Part shown: positions 36,001 through 48,589 of the stretch, one piece after another
Position numbering within the stretch: position 1 is the stretch's first letter
Layout of the letters: the number at the start of each line of letters is the position of its first letter
DNA from: Branchiostoma floridae
Lineage: Eukaryota; Chordata; Leptocardii; Amphioxiformes; Branchiostomatidae
Reading direction: 5' to 3'
NCBI RefSeq assembly: GCF_000003815.2
Contig: NC_049994.1
Span: 2,967,464 to 3,031,463, forward strand
DNA: 64,000 bases
The notes under the pieces: model-generated
Database searches by the model: none
What the model was told of the DNA's origin: nothing
What the model saw: only the letters and a program-made list of their open reading frames with translations
Program-made: the position numbers and the translations under genes

Positions 36001-37815
36001 AAAATCCCTGTTTTTAGCAGATCAAAAATAAATGTATACCACACCATAATATGTCTGTAGCAATATTATAGGTCTGTGGCTATGCTCAAAATGAACCAAT
36101 ACTTGACATAAGAGAATTTATGTATGAGACAAACGTAATTGTTATTATCACAATGTCATAAAGATTTCAATTAAAACATTTTACAATTAGACACAGTCTA
36201 CCAGCTAAATATATAACCGTGCCAGACGACAGTCATTTGTCCATGATTAATATCATAAAGAAGTACGACATATTGTCGTCAAATACATATTCTCGTCTGT
36301 CTCTATGAGTCTTGGTCGAGAATAGTGCGACAGTGTGTCTGTGGCCTCATATTTATGTCAAAATTAATATTCACATGAAGAGAATGTCTCGGTAGGTGTC
36401 TGTTTCAGTCATGCTTTTTGATTTTTCACGGCGTCAGTCAAAATTTGTACCGCTGTAGTTGTCCTAACTAAAGGGCACATGACTGGGTGGATATGTATAA
36501 TCGATTTGGGGTGTATATCCATCTTCATGAATAGAACAGAAAACGCCAAACATACAAGACAGCAGGCAGTTCTTGTAAGGTCACTATAGCTTTGAAATGT
36601 ATACATATGATTCCCTGTCTTACCGTTCTATTGCAAGAAGACCTTGAACTTTTTATTCAATTTGCGTTTCAAACTTTTGTCCTGAGAAAACAAAGGTCTG
36701 ATAGCTATAGTTAAGTTGGGATCTTTTTCTTCTTCTTCTTTTTTACATGTCAGCCGGAGTGATCGAGCGATTACAGATATACACCGAACTAGCACAGTAT
36801 TCTATTGAAAAGAACGATTCTTCACAGTTCCATTGCTCCGATGTATGATCGGAAATCTTAGGTCCCTTTGCAGCGCTCCAGGGTTGCTGGAGTCGGCAAG
36901 TTTTTGCTAGAGTCGGTTGGGTATCCATACATATGTTTGCCCTAACTCTAGTCATAATCCGTTTCCATCTGCAAGTTGTCAGTATTCTTCGCGTCCTATT
37001 ACCTCCTTGTACGGAGGTATTGTTTCCAACGTTTATCAAAAGCTTATCTGCATGTCTTTGTTGTCAGGACGTCTAATATCACAAAGTCACAGAAGGTGAA
37101 GCGCGAAATATAAGAGATAGCAGAAAGACAGGAAGTGGAATCCAGGGTTGTTGGAAGTCGTCACTTATCTGCCAGCTGGAATGCATTCTAGGTCATGAAT
37201 TCTCGTCTGTCTGTTGTCTATTTTTTTTCAACTTATAAATTATCTACATACTTGTCATGTTCTACATAGAGTGACAGAAAACGATCAAGAATGTTATTTT
37301 AAAAAAAAATAAAATTAGAGACTTACGATTTTATTAGACAAACGAGAAAGTTTACATCTTTCACGGAGGTAGGACATCTTTAAACTCTTGTTTTCACAGA
37401 TACTTTTGCAACGTCTGGTACTCTATAATTTGTCATGCAGCTTTGGACCATCTTGTATTGCCTCCAGAGAAAAATGAGCTTATGCTCTGTGTGTGCCTGT
37501 AGGATCCCAGAATGCAAGACGGAATGGTGTAAACTAAGGATACATGGAGAATTTAGAGTAAAATACTGTGGTTTGGCTTTGTTCCAATGTTGTAGACAGG
37601 CATAATGGCTCAAGGCTATATCCATACACTTGTTAGCTAACCCTTTACAGTTCGTTTTGTAAGGATTTATATAAATCCGCTTAAGCAGTAGAGGACGAAA
37701 CGCATTTTACATTTATGTGTTCATTTAACCAAACTGAAAAAACATCCCTTTGTTCAGAGAAGCCACAAAGACTAAGCCCAACTTCTCCACATTTACAGAC
37801 AAACATAAAGTCACT
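33022..37815. other. intergenic DNA, no recognised gene
   Basis: A CpG-bearing patch at 33535-33610 could be promoter-proximal for the - strand gene. AT-rich frames at 34753-34989, 35516-35860 and 36743-37039 lack support. The SINE fragment is listed separately. Confidence 0.45.
35118..35172 (-). repeat. SINE tail fragment
   Basis: On the - strand it reads CCTAGACACAGTGGATAAC followed by AACCCACTGCCC. This is the same tail seen, more or less diverged, at 59760-59795, 60668-60712 and 63238-63275. Confidence 0.65.
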
Positions 37816-37819
37816 CCTC

Positions 37820-37880
37820 TTAAAATCGCAGAACCCACCAATTGTACAAAATGTGGGGCTTTTTAGAAATAACCAGCACT
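37820..37880 (+). repeat. dispersed repeat shared with 54.12 kb
   Basis: 'aaatcgcagaacccac' followed by 'aaaatgtggggcttttt' and 'agaaata.ccagcacta' recurs at about 54119-54225. There it leads into a LINE-type 3' tail, so both are probably fragments of one element. Confidence 0.6.
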
Positions 37881-37965
37881 AGGATTGGCGTATTTTTTAA
37901 ATAATGTTAATCACTGTTCATTGTCACATCTATGTCTCATTTGTTTCCACTATGTACTTTTGGCT

Positions 37966-38116
37966 AGTCTCCAAGAAGACCCTACGGTGCCTTCGAGGTA
38001 GTATCAAAGCTGACCAAGGAGTGTAGCCGGCCAAATGGAGTCAAATGGGGACCGGCTATAAATCTTGGCCAGCTTTGGTACTATCTCTAAGGCACCGTAG
38101 GGTCTGCTTGGAGACT
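37966..38116. mobile_element. 151-bp fold-back element near the GPCR 3' end
   Basis: Arms of about 52 bp (AGTCTCCAAGAAGACCCTAC at the left; AGTCTCCAAGCAGACCCTAC as complement of the right) differ at roughly six positions. Weaker pairing (TAGCCGGCC/GGACCGGCTA) continues almost to the centre, so nearly the whole element is one long hairpin. It lies about 95 bp past the GPCR stop codon and is probably in its 3' UTR or just beyond. Confidence 0.8.
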
Positions 38117-38209
38117 TTCAGGCATAAAATTGCAACTACACTTTCTTATGATATATAATGTAATGCAAGTAGAGCACAAACCAAACTGCTTATTTGTGCA
38201 TTATTGTTT

Positions 38210-41200
38210 TCATACAATCCTGCCTTCGGAACCGCGTGACTTTTTATTTCCGTTGCTCGTATCATTCTCACCCTTCCCTCGGCATTTTCTGAAGAAATCT
38301 TTAAAACCGTCCCGGAAGTTTCTGTTCATGAGTCCGTAGATGACGGGGTTGAGAGCACAGTTCAGGAACACCATGTACACGGTTGTGATGTCCAGGATAG
38401 GAGGGATCTGGATACGGAAGAAGGTCTCCACGAAGTTGACTAAACTGATGGGCGCCCAGCAGACCACGAACACGCAGATCACTATGAGCAGAATTTTAGT
38501 AACCTGAAAAAGAAGACATGTGAACATCAAAATGTTTTACTTGAAATTCTCTTCTACGTAGTTGAAATCTGCTTCTATTCTAAGGTAGCTAGCCACTACG
38601 CTAACTTTTTTTTTCTTCACAGAAAAAGTTAAAAATATAAATATAAAACTTTCAAACATCGCTTCAATTCGAAAATGTAAGTAATTTCTGGAGTCCAAAT
38701 AAATGCCACAAAGTAGCACAAGTACTAAACGCAGATCAAAGAGGCTTTATCGTCGTTTCACTAAAAAAAGTTATAATTGAAAAGAAAATGTTTCAACAGC
38801 ACTTCAAGCATACACTTTGTGACTTTGCAGGGGTGGTTAAGGTTAATCCTGAGCGTAATCGAACTTTCAAATGTCCTTTCGGGGATGCAAACTCAAGTAC
38901 AAAAAAAGGTGACAAAGATCGGTTATTCATTCCACGAATGCTGTTAGGGATTGCAGTGCGGTCTATCTTTAAAATTCTAGCCGCAAGCCAACAAGCCTTT
39001 GAGAGAATCCCCATTGGGCCACAGCACCAGAGACAAAATCTAAACTATAACCAGTCCAAGCAGTATCAGTATCCTCTGGGGAGGCTTTCCCTTCAGTAGA
39101 TGCGGTGTTATGATTGTAACCATTATAGACCCTGCTGTGTCTGTGCTTTTTCCTGCGTCAAAATGCAAGCCACAGCTCTAGATAACGAAAAACTCGTTAA
39201 AGTCTTTTCGCAACTCGGACTCTGCGGTAGTTTAGAGTAACTAGAAGAGATTTTATCGAGGCTTTATCAGTGGAAACAGTAGGGGTATAGGGTAGTAAAA
39301 CAGTTACTAGCTGACTTAAGTTTTGGAATAAGATTTAGGTTGCAGTTTGGTTATCATTTTGTCTTCTGCTGCTTCCTAAAATGATGTTAAAGCCAACTTG
39401 CCTAGATAAAGTCAACGCTGCAGAATTTGGAATAAGTCTCTTGTTGCAATGAATGTCAATCACATATTCGTGTCTTTGAGTGTTTTGCAAGTCAACTTAT
39501 TTGCAAAAATAAACTTGTTTTATCTTTTAAAAGCCTGAATCATCCACACTACCAAACAGTATCCACAATGGGCATCAAAGCTCTTTGTACACAACCAGGT
39601 GTTTGCGTGTGTGTTTTTCAATTACTTTAAACGTTCCATGCGTGTAGTCCCTGTGTATTGTTTACAGACATAAGATGATTTGATTCAGTGAAACACTGTA
39701 TAAACTATGAGAACCCATCTATCTGTAAATACTCTATGCTTGGAACATCATCTGTTAGCAGCGACACCTACCTGCAGTGCGTAACCATTTATTATATAAT
39801 TACCTTTAGGAAAAAGACAGGCTTTAACCGAAAAGTAACTTTTCATACAGCAATTGTTTAGATGTGAATCAAACTTTTCCAATTACTTATCAACTTGATG
39901 AAAGTACTTATCCTACGAATGAAATACCGTATACGTACCTTGACATCATCCACTCCAGGACCCTGTCGCTTCCGTATGAAGCTTGGTGACTGGAATCTAC
40001 GCAGTAGACTTGGGCTGGTTGACGTGATCAGACTATGACTCCGTTTTCTCTCTACATCCACATGCCCGATAGACAGTCGGATCCGGTTATACTTCTCCGG
40101 GTCCGAAAGCCTTGCCGAAAGCTTCTCCTTCGGTCTTGGACTCAGAGTGTCTATCCGATGACAGCCTATGTCTCCAGAACAACTCCCCGTTGATGCTTTT
40201 CGAAGGATGCTTACAGGTGCCATTGTAGCATTGAGAGAAGACTGCGAGGTGCTTTTGTCCGTCATAATCTTGCTTTCCAAGGTCAATATCGTAAAAGGGT
40301 CGGAGAGTCTTCGAGAAGACTTTTCTAGGCTGCAGTCAAACTTCAAGTTGTTCTTTGTCGGTCTTGAGAAGCGTCTTGACTTGGGAGGAGATGGCTTGCG
40401 GTCTGATTTTCGAGGTACAGGCCCTTCGATCGTGGCTGTAGTGGTGTGTATATTGTTCCCCTTCTTACTCCTATTGTTCTTCGTAGAGACGTCAGCGTTT
40501 CTGTTAGAATTTGGACTAGGTGAAGTGACAATGATGTCAATGTCACTTTTTCCTGTATTCTTCATATTGATCGGGCTTTCTAAAGTCTGTTTAGATTTTC
40601 TTGAATATAGGTGCAAGGGGCCATTATTGGTGTGCTGGGCTTCAGACACTTTTTCGGGTTTTTGTTCAGAAGTTTTGATTTTATCGTTGGGTTTTTGGGT
40701 ATGCAATATGATATCGTTACTGACTATGATATCCTTCAACTCAACTGCAGTTGAGTAGTCAGCTTTATCTAAAGAACCGCTGTTGTTAACACTAAGAGTT
40801 GGGCGAAGAAGAGTTTTCTTCTTCGTTGTAGCACTTACGTCGGAGTAACACCGTACTCGTCCCTGCAAGTCGCCTCTGTTTTCTTCGCTTATTCTCTCTA
40901 AGGCAAGTCCCGTAATTGTGTTATGAGTTTTGCATGCAAAGCTAACCGTAGAAACGTTGTTATCTTCTACAGTCTTCTTAGATGTGTGTTCCGGTTCACA
41001 AGATTTCTTCTCACAACCGCTTTTAGGAGGATCGTTTTGTTGCGTGGTGCATGGTGCATTTTTGTCGTTACTCTCTTTTGGGTTAAGATCTTTAGATCTT
41101 TCCTTTAAATTTCTTCGTGACGATTCGGTAGGTTTTGCAGGTGCGTGATTTAGAAGCAGTGGTTTGTTCGACTCTTGGGCGCCGCCATCTTTGATGACGT

Positions 41201-41578
41201 CACTGGAGTCCGCAGAGTCTATTGTGATGGTAGGGGGCACACGAGGGGTTCCCGTGGACTGGTCCGAGTCTTTTCTAACAGGTTGCCACGATTTCTTACT
41301 AGACGAAGGCGTGCTACCAGGAGTGGTGGCGTTCAGCTCGGTTTTCCTGTGGTGAGACATGATTCTTTTCGAATTCTTCTTGACAACTTTGAAGATCTTG
41401 TAGTAACAGATAATCATGACGAAGAAGGGCAGGAGGATGAATATAGGGAGGATAAACAAGGTATAGGAGACGTCGGTAGACCATTTGATGGTACAGATAG
41501 CCTTTCCCTGGATGAACTGGTATGTAGACCAACCTACGATGGGCGGGAAGCTGGCCAGTGAAGAGATGGCCCACACAC
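38210..41578 (-). CDS. rhodopsin-class GPCR, 3' two exons, very long ICL3
   Basis: Exons 41578-39939 and 38503-38210 (stop TGA) join in phase 0 across a 1,435-bp intron (AAG|GTACGT...TTTTTCAG). The first opens with TM4 (W4.50 in WAISSLASFPPIVGW) and continues through TM5 (P5.50 in FILLPFF; Tyr5.58 in CYYKIF). It then encodes a polar Ser/Lys-rich third intracellular loop of well over 400 residues. The second exon holds TM6 (CWAP), TM7 (NPVIYG) and an amphipathic helix 8 (NRNFRDGFKDFF) with a possible palmitoylated Cys. The opsin lysine in TM7 is absent, so it is not an opsin. The general plan (GWS.Y, CWAP, NPxxY) fits amine/melatonin-like or GPR161-like orphan receptors, but I cannot place it. 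TM1-TM3 with the DRY motif must lie on an upstream exon that I did not find before the window end. Confidence 0.9.
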
Positions 41579-43764
41579 CTGGAACGGAATAAAAAGATAG
41601 TTGCTTAGTACATTTTTTTTAATTCAAATTCAAGAACATTAAACAACTATTAAGAAGTAAAGAAGAGTGCAATAGCTTGAGAACTTAAGAGAGTAAGTGG
41701 TGCGGCTTTGGCCTCTGGAAGTTTTCATATATAGATATAAAAATTACTGAAATTGGTAACGAAACAGGTTAGCGAAAAATTCACTTGGTTAAAGAAGTAC
41801 GATATCCTAAAAGAAATCATGACAAGTTTGATTTCAACATCAAAGTTTAAAGAATGGTAAAAGCTTGACATACAGCCAAACAGCATCTTAAGGGATGTAA
41901 ATCATTCTTGAACTTTATCTAAATTGGAAACTGTCTAGTTGTCTGCCACGGTGAGGTTGGTGCACATCTTGATGAGCATGGAGCATTCAATCATATAAAG
42001 TACAGATTTTTTGTTCAAATATTCTACCACGACGAATACAGAAATGATAAGACAACACCAGGAATAATAGATCTTAGACCGGTAGATCATGTGGATTCAG
42101 AAGATTTGGCCTTTGTCTAGACTAGCACCATAAGAGGTTACGCCCAAGGGTTAAAGTGATTTTGTCTGAAGAAAGTCACGACTACCACATCATAAGGGCT
42201 CATGTAGTCCTTTCCAGAGGCGTTGAATGGTGCTTAGACATGTCCAAGTGAATTCCCAGTACTTGCCAAACGCATTACAATGCCCATCTCATATGTAGAT
42301 AGACGCTAAGGGTCGAATGCCGTCTCAACAACCACTCACACTGATACTTCTACTGCCTCCTTCAAAAGGACACTCAAGGACATTCTATTTAGGCGATCCT
42401 TACATGTATATGCAATTATGCATTGACCCTGGCCTCTTCCTGTAGATACATATAAAGATACAATGATTGTAGATATTGCATACGCTACATTAGACCATCT
42501 GTATATATAGTTTTTTTTTAGTATACCAAGAATGTTGTTATTAACATTTTTATATTCTGCCCATGCCAACTTCCAGTTGTGACTGTCTTGTCTGTTAGCA
42601 GGGCTAAGTCAGGTTTAATAGCCATGGGCTAATTGGGCAACATTGACTGTGCGTGCTGAACGGCCAAACCAATATATCAATATTATATACAAATCCTTGG
42701 TATAAAAAATACCTAACAATGCAAAAAATAATAATTCTGGACAGAATTTGAGATGCTTTTTTTAATCCAGTTTCTATCAAAGAAAGGACCCAAGTACACG
42801 TGTGTCATTTAATACCGCTAGACATTAGCTGATAAATTGCTGTTCACTCTATCTATTTGGATGTATTGTGGTTCTATCAAAGTTAAAACTACAGAAAATT
42901 AGTCGCAGTATTAACGAATGTTTTCAAACCCGGTTTATTAAGGATGGAGTTTTTTTTTCATTGTTCATGTGTTTCCCGTAATTATTGCCTAATGCTTGGA
43001 CTTTGAAGTTTTAATGAAAATATTTTAACCGTTTCCCGTAAGTATTGCCTAATGCTTGGACTTTGAAGTTTTAATGAAAATATTTTAACCCAAATAATAT
43101 TTACCACCCTCGGAAATAGATAAACGGCAAACGGTCAGCTCAGACATTTAAACAATAGTAGATGTCTTTCTCCGATGAAAGGACGAACATAGCTACCCTA
43201 TTTTCAACCACTTTGAAGTGTATGTTAAAAGGGTTCTAATCCAAGGATCAAGGTTTACTAGGAAACCGAATCAAAATGAGGTTGTAGGCCTGTAAGAGTA
43301 CATGAGCTAATGTTGTCTCTTGGTAATGCGAGGGCAAGGTCCAGAAAGTTATTAGACGTGTAAGCCTCCTTCCCTGTCAAAACACACGTTCATTCCATCG
43401 TATTAAATCCTCCTTTGCGTCCAAAGCACCTTCTCCCGGTACAGTCATAAATTTTACATGTACGTAAATACCTAAGATGCTTTTCTTCCATCTCCGTCGT
43501 TTGCCGGATGCTTCATCCACTACCTGTAATCCCTTTGCATAACTCTATACGTTTTTATTACATCCTGGCTTACGCTGATGCCTACTTTTCTCACACGATG
43601 CACTCGTATTATGCACGTTTTGACGATGGCTTGTAAGAGAGCTGAGATTGCAAAGGATTCCATATAACCGTTAACGCCTTCGCGAGAGAGTGGTAGTATA
43701 CAACACTGTCAAACAGATAACACAACGTCTGAACAAGGCCACGGCAAGCAAATTTTATGGATAA
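41579..43764. other. presumed GPCR intron or intergenic DNA, no exon found
   Basis: This is where the preceding GPCR exon would be expected, but no frame with TM1-TM3 character or a DRY motif was found on the - strand. It includes the 60-bp duplication below. Confidence 0.4.
42971..43090. repeat. recent 60-bp tandem duplication
   Basis: Units 42971-43030 and 43031-43090 differ at one base (gtttcccgtaAttattg versus gtttcccgtaAgtattg). It may be polymorphic or an assembly artefact. Confidence 0.95.
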
Positions 43765-45090
43765 CATCTGTTTGTTTGTTTGTTTGTTTATTTCGATCTC
43801 CAATTAGAGTTACAATTATTATCATAACTCTATTCTTCCTGGAGTCGTCCATCAACATTACAAATTAAAACCATCAAATAACATAAAGTCAACAAAAGTA
43901 CATGTATACTGTATGACAAAGAAAAACTGAAGTGAACTGATTACAAAACTGTAACATAAACTCAGTAAACAGAAGTAATGAGGAGGGGTCAGAGGTCAAA
44001 GGCTATAACATAAGTAACAAAACATCAATTGTTGAAACCATAAATAAAATAACCAAATGGGTGTAATTAACAAAGAAAATATCCACAACACAAGTCAATT
44101 ATCTACATCATATCTACAAATTCGTCTACCACCAATCCTGCAAGGGTTTGTTTGTGTTGATTTTTGTCCGGATCCAATTCACAATGTGTGTTTTGAAAAT
44201 GGAAGGTGAGGTTGCTTTCATTTGTGGTGGGAAAGTGTTATATGACTTGGTGCATCTATACAAGAAGGTCCTTGTCAAGGCCGCAGTTCGTGGCTTAGGT
44301 AATCTAAAACCACCACTTGTCGCAAGACGAGTGCTGTGCTCATGTCTGCTACTAATGTTTTCTAATCTGCTATACATAGCTCTAGGTTCCTTAGATACTA
44401 ATAGCTTGTTGAACATAGAAAGAGTACCTGTGTACAATCTTTCTTTAACTGTTGGCCATTGTAGTTTACTATGCATATAATCAATGTTCTCATTATAGCG
44501 CGCATTAAGAATTAGTCTAGCTGCCCTATTTTGCAGAATCTGTAGCTTGTTCAAGGAGGTCTGAGGGCAGGCAGATAATAAGCAAGCACAATAATCCAGA
44601 TGGGATAACACTAGTGCCTGCGTCACCATCTTAAGCGGTCCATCCACAATCAGATGTCTAGATCTCTTAAGCATTGCTAGTGAACCAGTCATCCTATTCA
44701 GGACTTTGTCTGCTTGCTGTGTCCATGTTAAGTACTGATCTATAATGAAACCAAGTAGTTTTGCTTGAAATACTTGTTCAATCCTTTTGCCATTCAAAGA
44801 AAGCTGTAACTCTGGGTTGCTCCTTAATCTGTGGCGACTTCCCATTAAAATCGATTTTGTTTTCTCCACATTTAATACTAATTTGTTTGCTTGTACCCAG
44901 TCCCATATATGGTGGCCTGAAGTGTGTTTTGTATCATTGAGACATTTGGGCCAGAAGCGGAAGGAGTGGAGTCATCGGCATACAATTCTATGTTACAGTG
45001 AGTTATAGCAGTGGGTAAATCATTGGTATATATACAAAAAAGTAATGGCCCCAAGCAACTCCCCTGTGGAACACCACTTAAGCATTTCCT
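43765..45090 (-). pseudogene. 5'-truncated CR1/L2-like LINE with frameshift
   Basis: The 247-codon frame at 44869-44126 is the C-terminal part of a non-LTR reverse transcriptase: KTKSILMGS, SHLDYC, and KLQILQNRAARLIL, typical of the CR1/L2/Jockey group. Upstream, the RT core continues in another frame (SGVPQGSCLGPLLF, then LYADDST, about 45085-44960). A 2-bp gain in an AT run near 44915 breaks the frame. The 3' end carries a short AT-rich UTR and an (AAAC)n tail (about 43765-43795). The copy is dead: truncated inside RT and frameshifted. Confidence 0.85.
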
Positions 45091-45600
45091 GTGTGATCAT
45101 CAGCGGCATCGTTTTTTTTTGCTCAATGTTGAAACAAATTTTATTCCCATCCGTAGATGTTAACAAAGCAAAAAGTACTAGAATTGGGATGCATATTGTG
45201 TATTTATAGAAGAGACACTAGTGAGGTACATGTGGCCATAGCCAAAGCTACAGAAGTGAAACTATTTCGAGAGTAAAAGTGGCACTATTGCTGAAACCAT
45301 TACTGTAGTTGTCAATATGGTAAATGATACCATTCCCCAACATTAGTGTCACTTTGTTAACATTTTGAAAATAAACGATAAATTAAAGACTCTGATATCA
45401 TTTTTTTGTCCTTTCAATTTTTGTCACACGTTTATGGTAATTATTTTGAAAAATTAAGATATTTCATTTTTACCCAATTTATTTTTTTTTGTCCTCTATC
45501 ATTAAATTGGGAGTCTGCAGATGATGCCATACATAATTTTTTTTTTCGGCCTAAGCTATATTTACAGCTCCATCGGAGAAGGTAATTCCCTCTCACGCTT

Positions 45601-45870
45601 TCACAATTTATAACCACCCTCTACTAGCACCGCCTTCTTTTTGTCTGTCTGTATTGAGTGATGAAGGTTTTTGAGAGCAGGCAATCGCAGGGAATACACC
45701 GTTAGGCCATCAGGGGTAGGTTTGACACTGACTACATCATGTGGGGGTGTGCCAGCGGATAGTCCCATTGATCTGACTGTCAACATGTCAAACGACGGCT
45801 TACATGAAATATAACACGGGAAACGCATCTGAAAATGCATCAACACTTGTACAGATAGTCCGAATGTGGC
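45601..45870 (-). CDS. possible terminal exon, unknown protein
   Basis: The frame ends at TGA (45601). A good acceptor (TGATGCATTTTCAG) precedes ATGCGTTTCCC near 45840. The C-terminal part looks coding (SVKPTPDGLTVYSLRLPAL then KKKAVLVEGGYKL). Neither partner exons nor a family were recognised. It lies between LINE remnants and could be a stranded exon, part of a gene extending right, or chance. Confidence 0.25.
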   Translation of the reverse strand, partial: ATFGLSVQVLMHFQMRFPCYISCKPSFDMLTVRSMGLSAGTPPHDVVSVKPTPDGLTVYSLRLPALKNLHHSIQTDKKKAVLVEGGYKL

Positions 45871-45899
45871 TATTGCGTGATATAACATGGAAACTTTAG

Positions 45900-47425
45900 C
45901 ATATATGGCCCATATTTGTCTTTCGTCTTTAAGTTAACAAGACAACTTTACTAGTGAATAAATTAGCTATATTTCGCGACTGTTATGTATGGGTGGTATA
46001 ATGGATAACAACAGTAAGAAAGCCATTTATACAATAATACTGGTCCATTCTAAGATACAATCACTATACGGGAACATGGACGAAATGGTGGGTTTACATG
46101 GTGTGCGTTTGACATTTCTATTTGTTTTAATACAGTTAAATGACGATTGGGTGTTTGATGGAACGTCTGAAGCTCTGATTGCAGTGTGCTGAGGTCGTTT
46201 GCAAACTTGTGTTCAAAGGTCGTGACCTCTGGTATTAATCATTGGGAATATACAGCTTTGGGGGGATTACAATGATGGCGCCAGCATTTAACAAGACCTA
46301 CCTGACTGCTCATCAATTTGTCGCGATTTTGAAATATCTTACACGGTCATATTTCCTTCGTTAATCTGACGTTTTGCAGTTAACGCTAGACATCTTTATC
46401 CGCGGGGTAACTTATATCCGTTCTTAATATCAAACTGCAATAATGTTTATTGTATGAAAAATATAAGTCCATGAAAGGCTACAAAATACATGTCTAAAGG
46501 AATGTATTGTCTATGATCTGTGTTAAATGTTTTGCTCTGTTCGCTTAAGGCGTCGTAACTTTTGATTGCTCGGTCGCACTACGATGAAACTTCACACAGT
46601 TTTAGTACTACTTTAAACACATTGAATACTTGTGATTTTGTTTTTTTACATACCGGATTTTGGGTTAGAAATAAACATTTTGGTTAAAAAAAAGTGTTGT
46701 TTATTTCATGAGTCTAGTCCAAGCTGAAAACAAGACTTTCAATTATGATATTCTAAAGGATGAAAGCCAACCTTAAACTTATCATTTTTATCCGAGGTTA
46801 TTTTGTTTTGAATTAGGATTATATTGTTTTTTTGGGCCAAAAACATCAGAAACGACCTTTATTTTTCAATTTTTCGTTGAAAATGCACCATAGTCAAAAA
46901 CATTAAATGATTACACAAAATACCCTCGGACAATTCTGATAAGAAAGGGATAATAGGTAAATCTTGAGTACAAAAAAGATGAGTACTCTTATTTTGAGCT
47001 GGGACTAAAGCCGTAAATGTAATAACTTAACTGCACAGACACCCATTAAGGATAAAGGGTCCTTACGGTGCCTGTTTACGTTGAAAAGTCGCAAATAACT
47101 ACAGGTTCGAACGCGCGTTCGGTTTGACTTACTTAATGGAACATCATGGAACACGTGTTCGAATTCGGCTGGACAAGGGAACACGCGCCCGAACTCGGAC
47201 ACAAATCGAGCGTGCCCGGGCCACCTTAGCTCAACAAAGTGGTTGGTACTGGGTACGATACTTTCACGTTTAAATAACGCCATTGTGCATTTTGATAATA
47301 CAACGCAATTGCTATTCCTTGTGCATGATTATTTAGGCCTTCAATGTTATTGTTATAACTATACCTGGTTATCGTAAAACGTTTGCACTATACAATGTCA
47401 TACAATCCAGGTCCAGCATTTAACA
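45900..47425. other. no recognised gene; repeat fragments
   Basis: It contains a half-copy of the 'TTTATCCGCGGGG' MITE (about 46391-46455) and the dispersed repeat shared with 18.85 kb (about 47107-47185). The 92-codon frame at 47005-47283 overlaps that repeat. Confidence 0.45.
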
Positions 47426-47429
47426 TATT

Positions 47430-48150
47430 TAATGAATGAAGACCTTTATTGTACAGTTTTGCCCAACCGAGCTAAGTACAGGTCACAACAAGTCAAGATA
47501 TATACATATAAAAGTATCACAAATCTAGTCTAACACAAAAGTTCGGCTTCTTCTCGCTTCTTGGTAATGGTGAAAATGTAGGACTGTATGGGTTTCGCTA
47601 TGGTCGGTTTGTCAAAACGCATGAGAAATATAAACTTGTCAGTGCTACTCATGTGTCTAAAATGAGGGAATCTACTTTCTATATAACTAAATAGAGTATT
47701 TCTATCATTGACATACATATCGCAATCAACTGTGAAGTGCACTTCATCTTCTACCATGTTTGAGGTACAAAATTGGCAGACTCTTTGTTCTAGAGGAGTG
47801 CGGTTTTGCCTTCCTGATTCAAGTCGCAGTCGGTGCCAACTGATTCTTAGTTTAGCAATGGTAGTTCTGTGCCGAATGTTTGTAATTTTCAAGTACTGCT
47901 CTTCATTGTATGTGGATTTTAGTAATCTGTACGTTCGGAGTTTGTTTTTCGCACCTAAACCTTTATTATCATTATGAATGTTGGTTAGAAAATTCTGGAA
48001 ATAAATCTCCTTCAGTCGTTGGTGGATAGCAGAATTTAGGTGGGATGCGTTTGGATCTGTTGACTCATGGGCTTGCCAAACAAAAGGGTAACCACACTCC
48101 TTCAAAGTTTTGCGAACACCAGATGCCCAACATTTAGTACCTGATGAATG
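47430..48150 (-). mobile_element. 3' fragment of the LINE family seen at 61-63 kb
   Basis: The frame 48105-47530, extendable to about 48147, aligns end to end with the C-terminal 200 residues of the 61 kb element. Shared phrases include KCWASGVRKTL, STYNEE.YLKI, TPLEQRVCQFC and ITKKREEAE. It keeps a zinc-knuckle-like CX2C...H...C pattern. The 3' UTR ends CTGTACTTAGCTCGGTTGGG and CAATAAAGG, then an ATTC-type tail. It is 5'-truncated well after the RT domain. Confidence 0.88.
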
Positions 48151-48585
48151 GAGTAGCCTCTATCGCATTGCAGTAGACAATCATCAAAACGGTGATCCTA
48201 TTACTGCAATAGTCGTAAACAATGAAATAAAGAAACCATATTCTTAAAATGTTATGTCTTCATCAACGACGTTTAATAAGACGTAAAATTCGTGATTGAA
48301 ATTCGTCGTTTACTACTTAATTTGCTACTGATGATGACAGTATGCTCTTAGACAGAATCTTTATTGTATGCGTACTTTTATCATTTTTCTAGTCTTTGAC
48401 AACCAATGCGAATTATCATTACAAACTTAAATAACGCCAGGAAGACGAAGCTACAATACTACAAATGAATGTGGAAGAAAAGTGATTATCAATCTATAAA
48501 CAAAAAAAGCGAAAAATTGTGAATAGATTCAGGTAATTGTACATCCCTTCGACAGGTCCCGTGAATACCTACAAATGCTATCTGA
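48151..48585. other. no recognised gene
   Basis: AT-rich intergenic sequence. Confidence 0.4.
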
Positions 48586-48589
48586 AAAT

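Noticed and set aside
40168-41561. Frames of up to 196 codons on + opposite the GPCR exon
   Set aside because: Antisense shadows of the coding exon; the - strand has canonical GPCR motifs.
44148-44480. 110-codon + frame
   Set aside because: Antisense of the LINE RT fragment.
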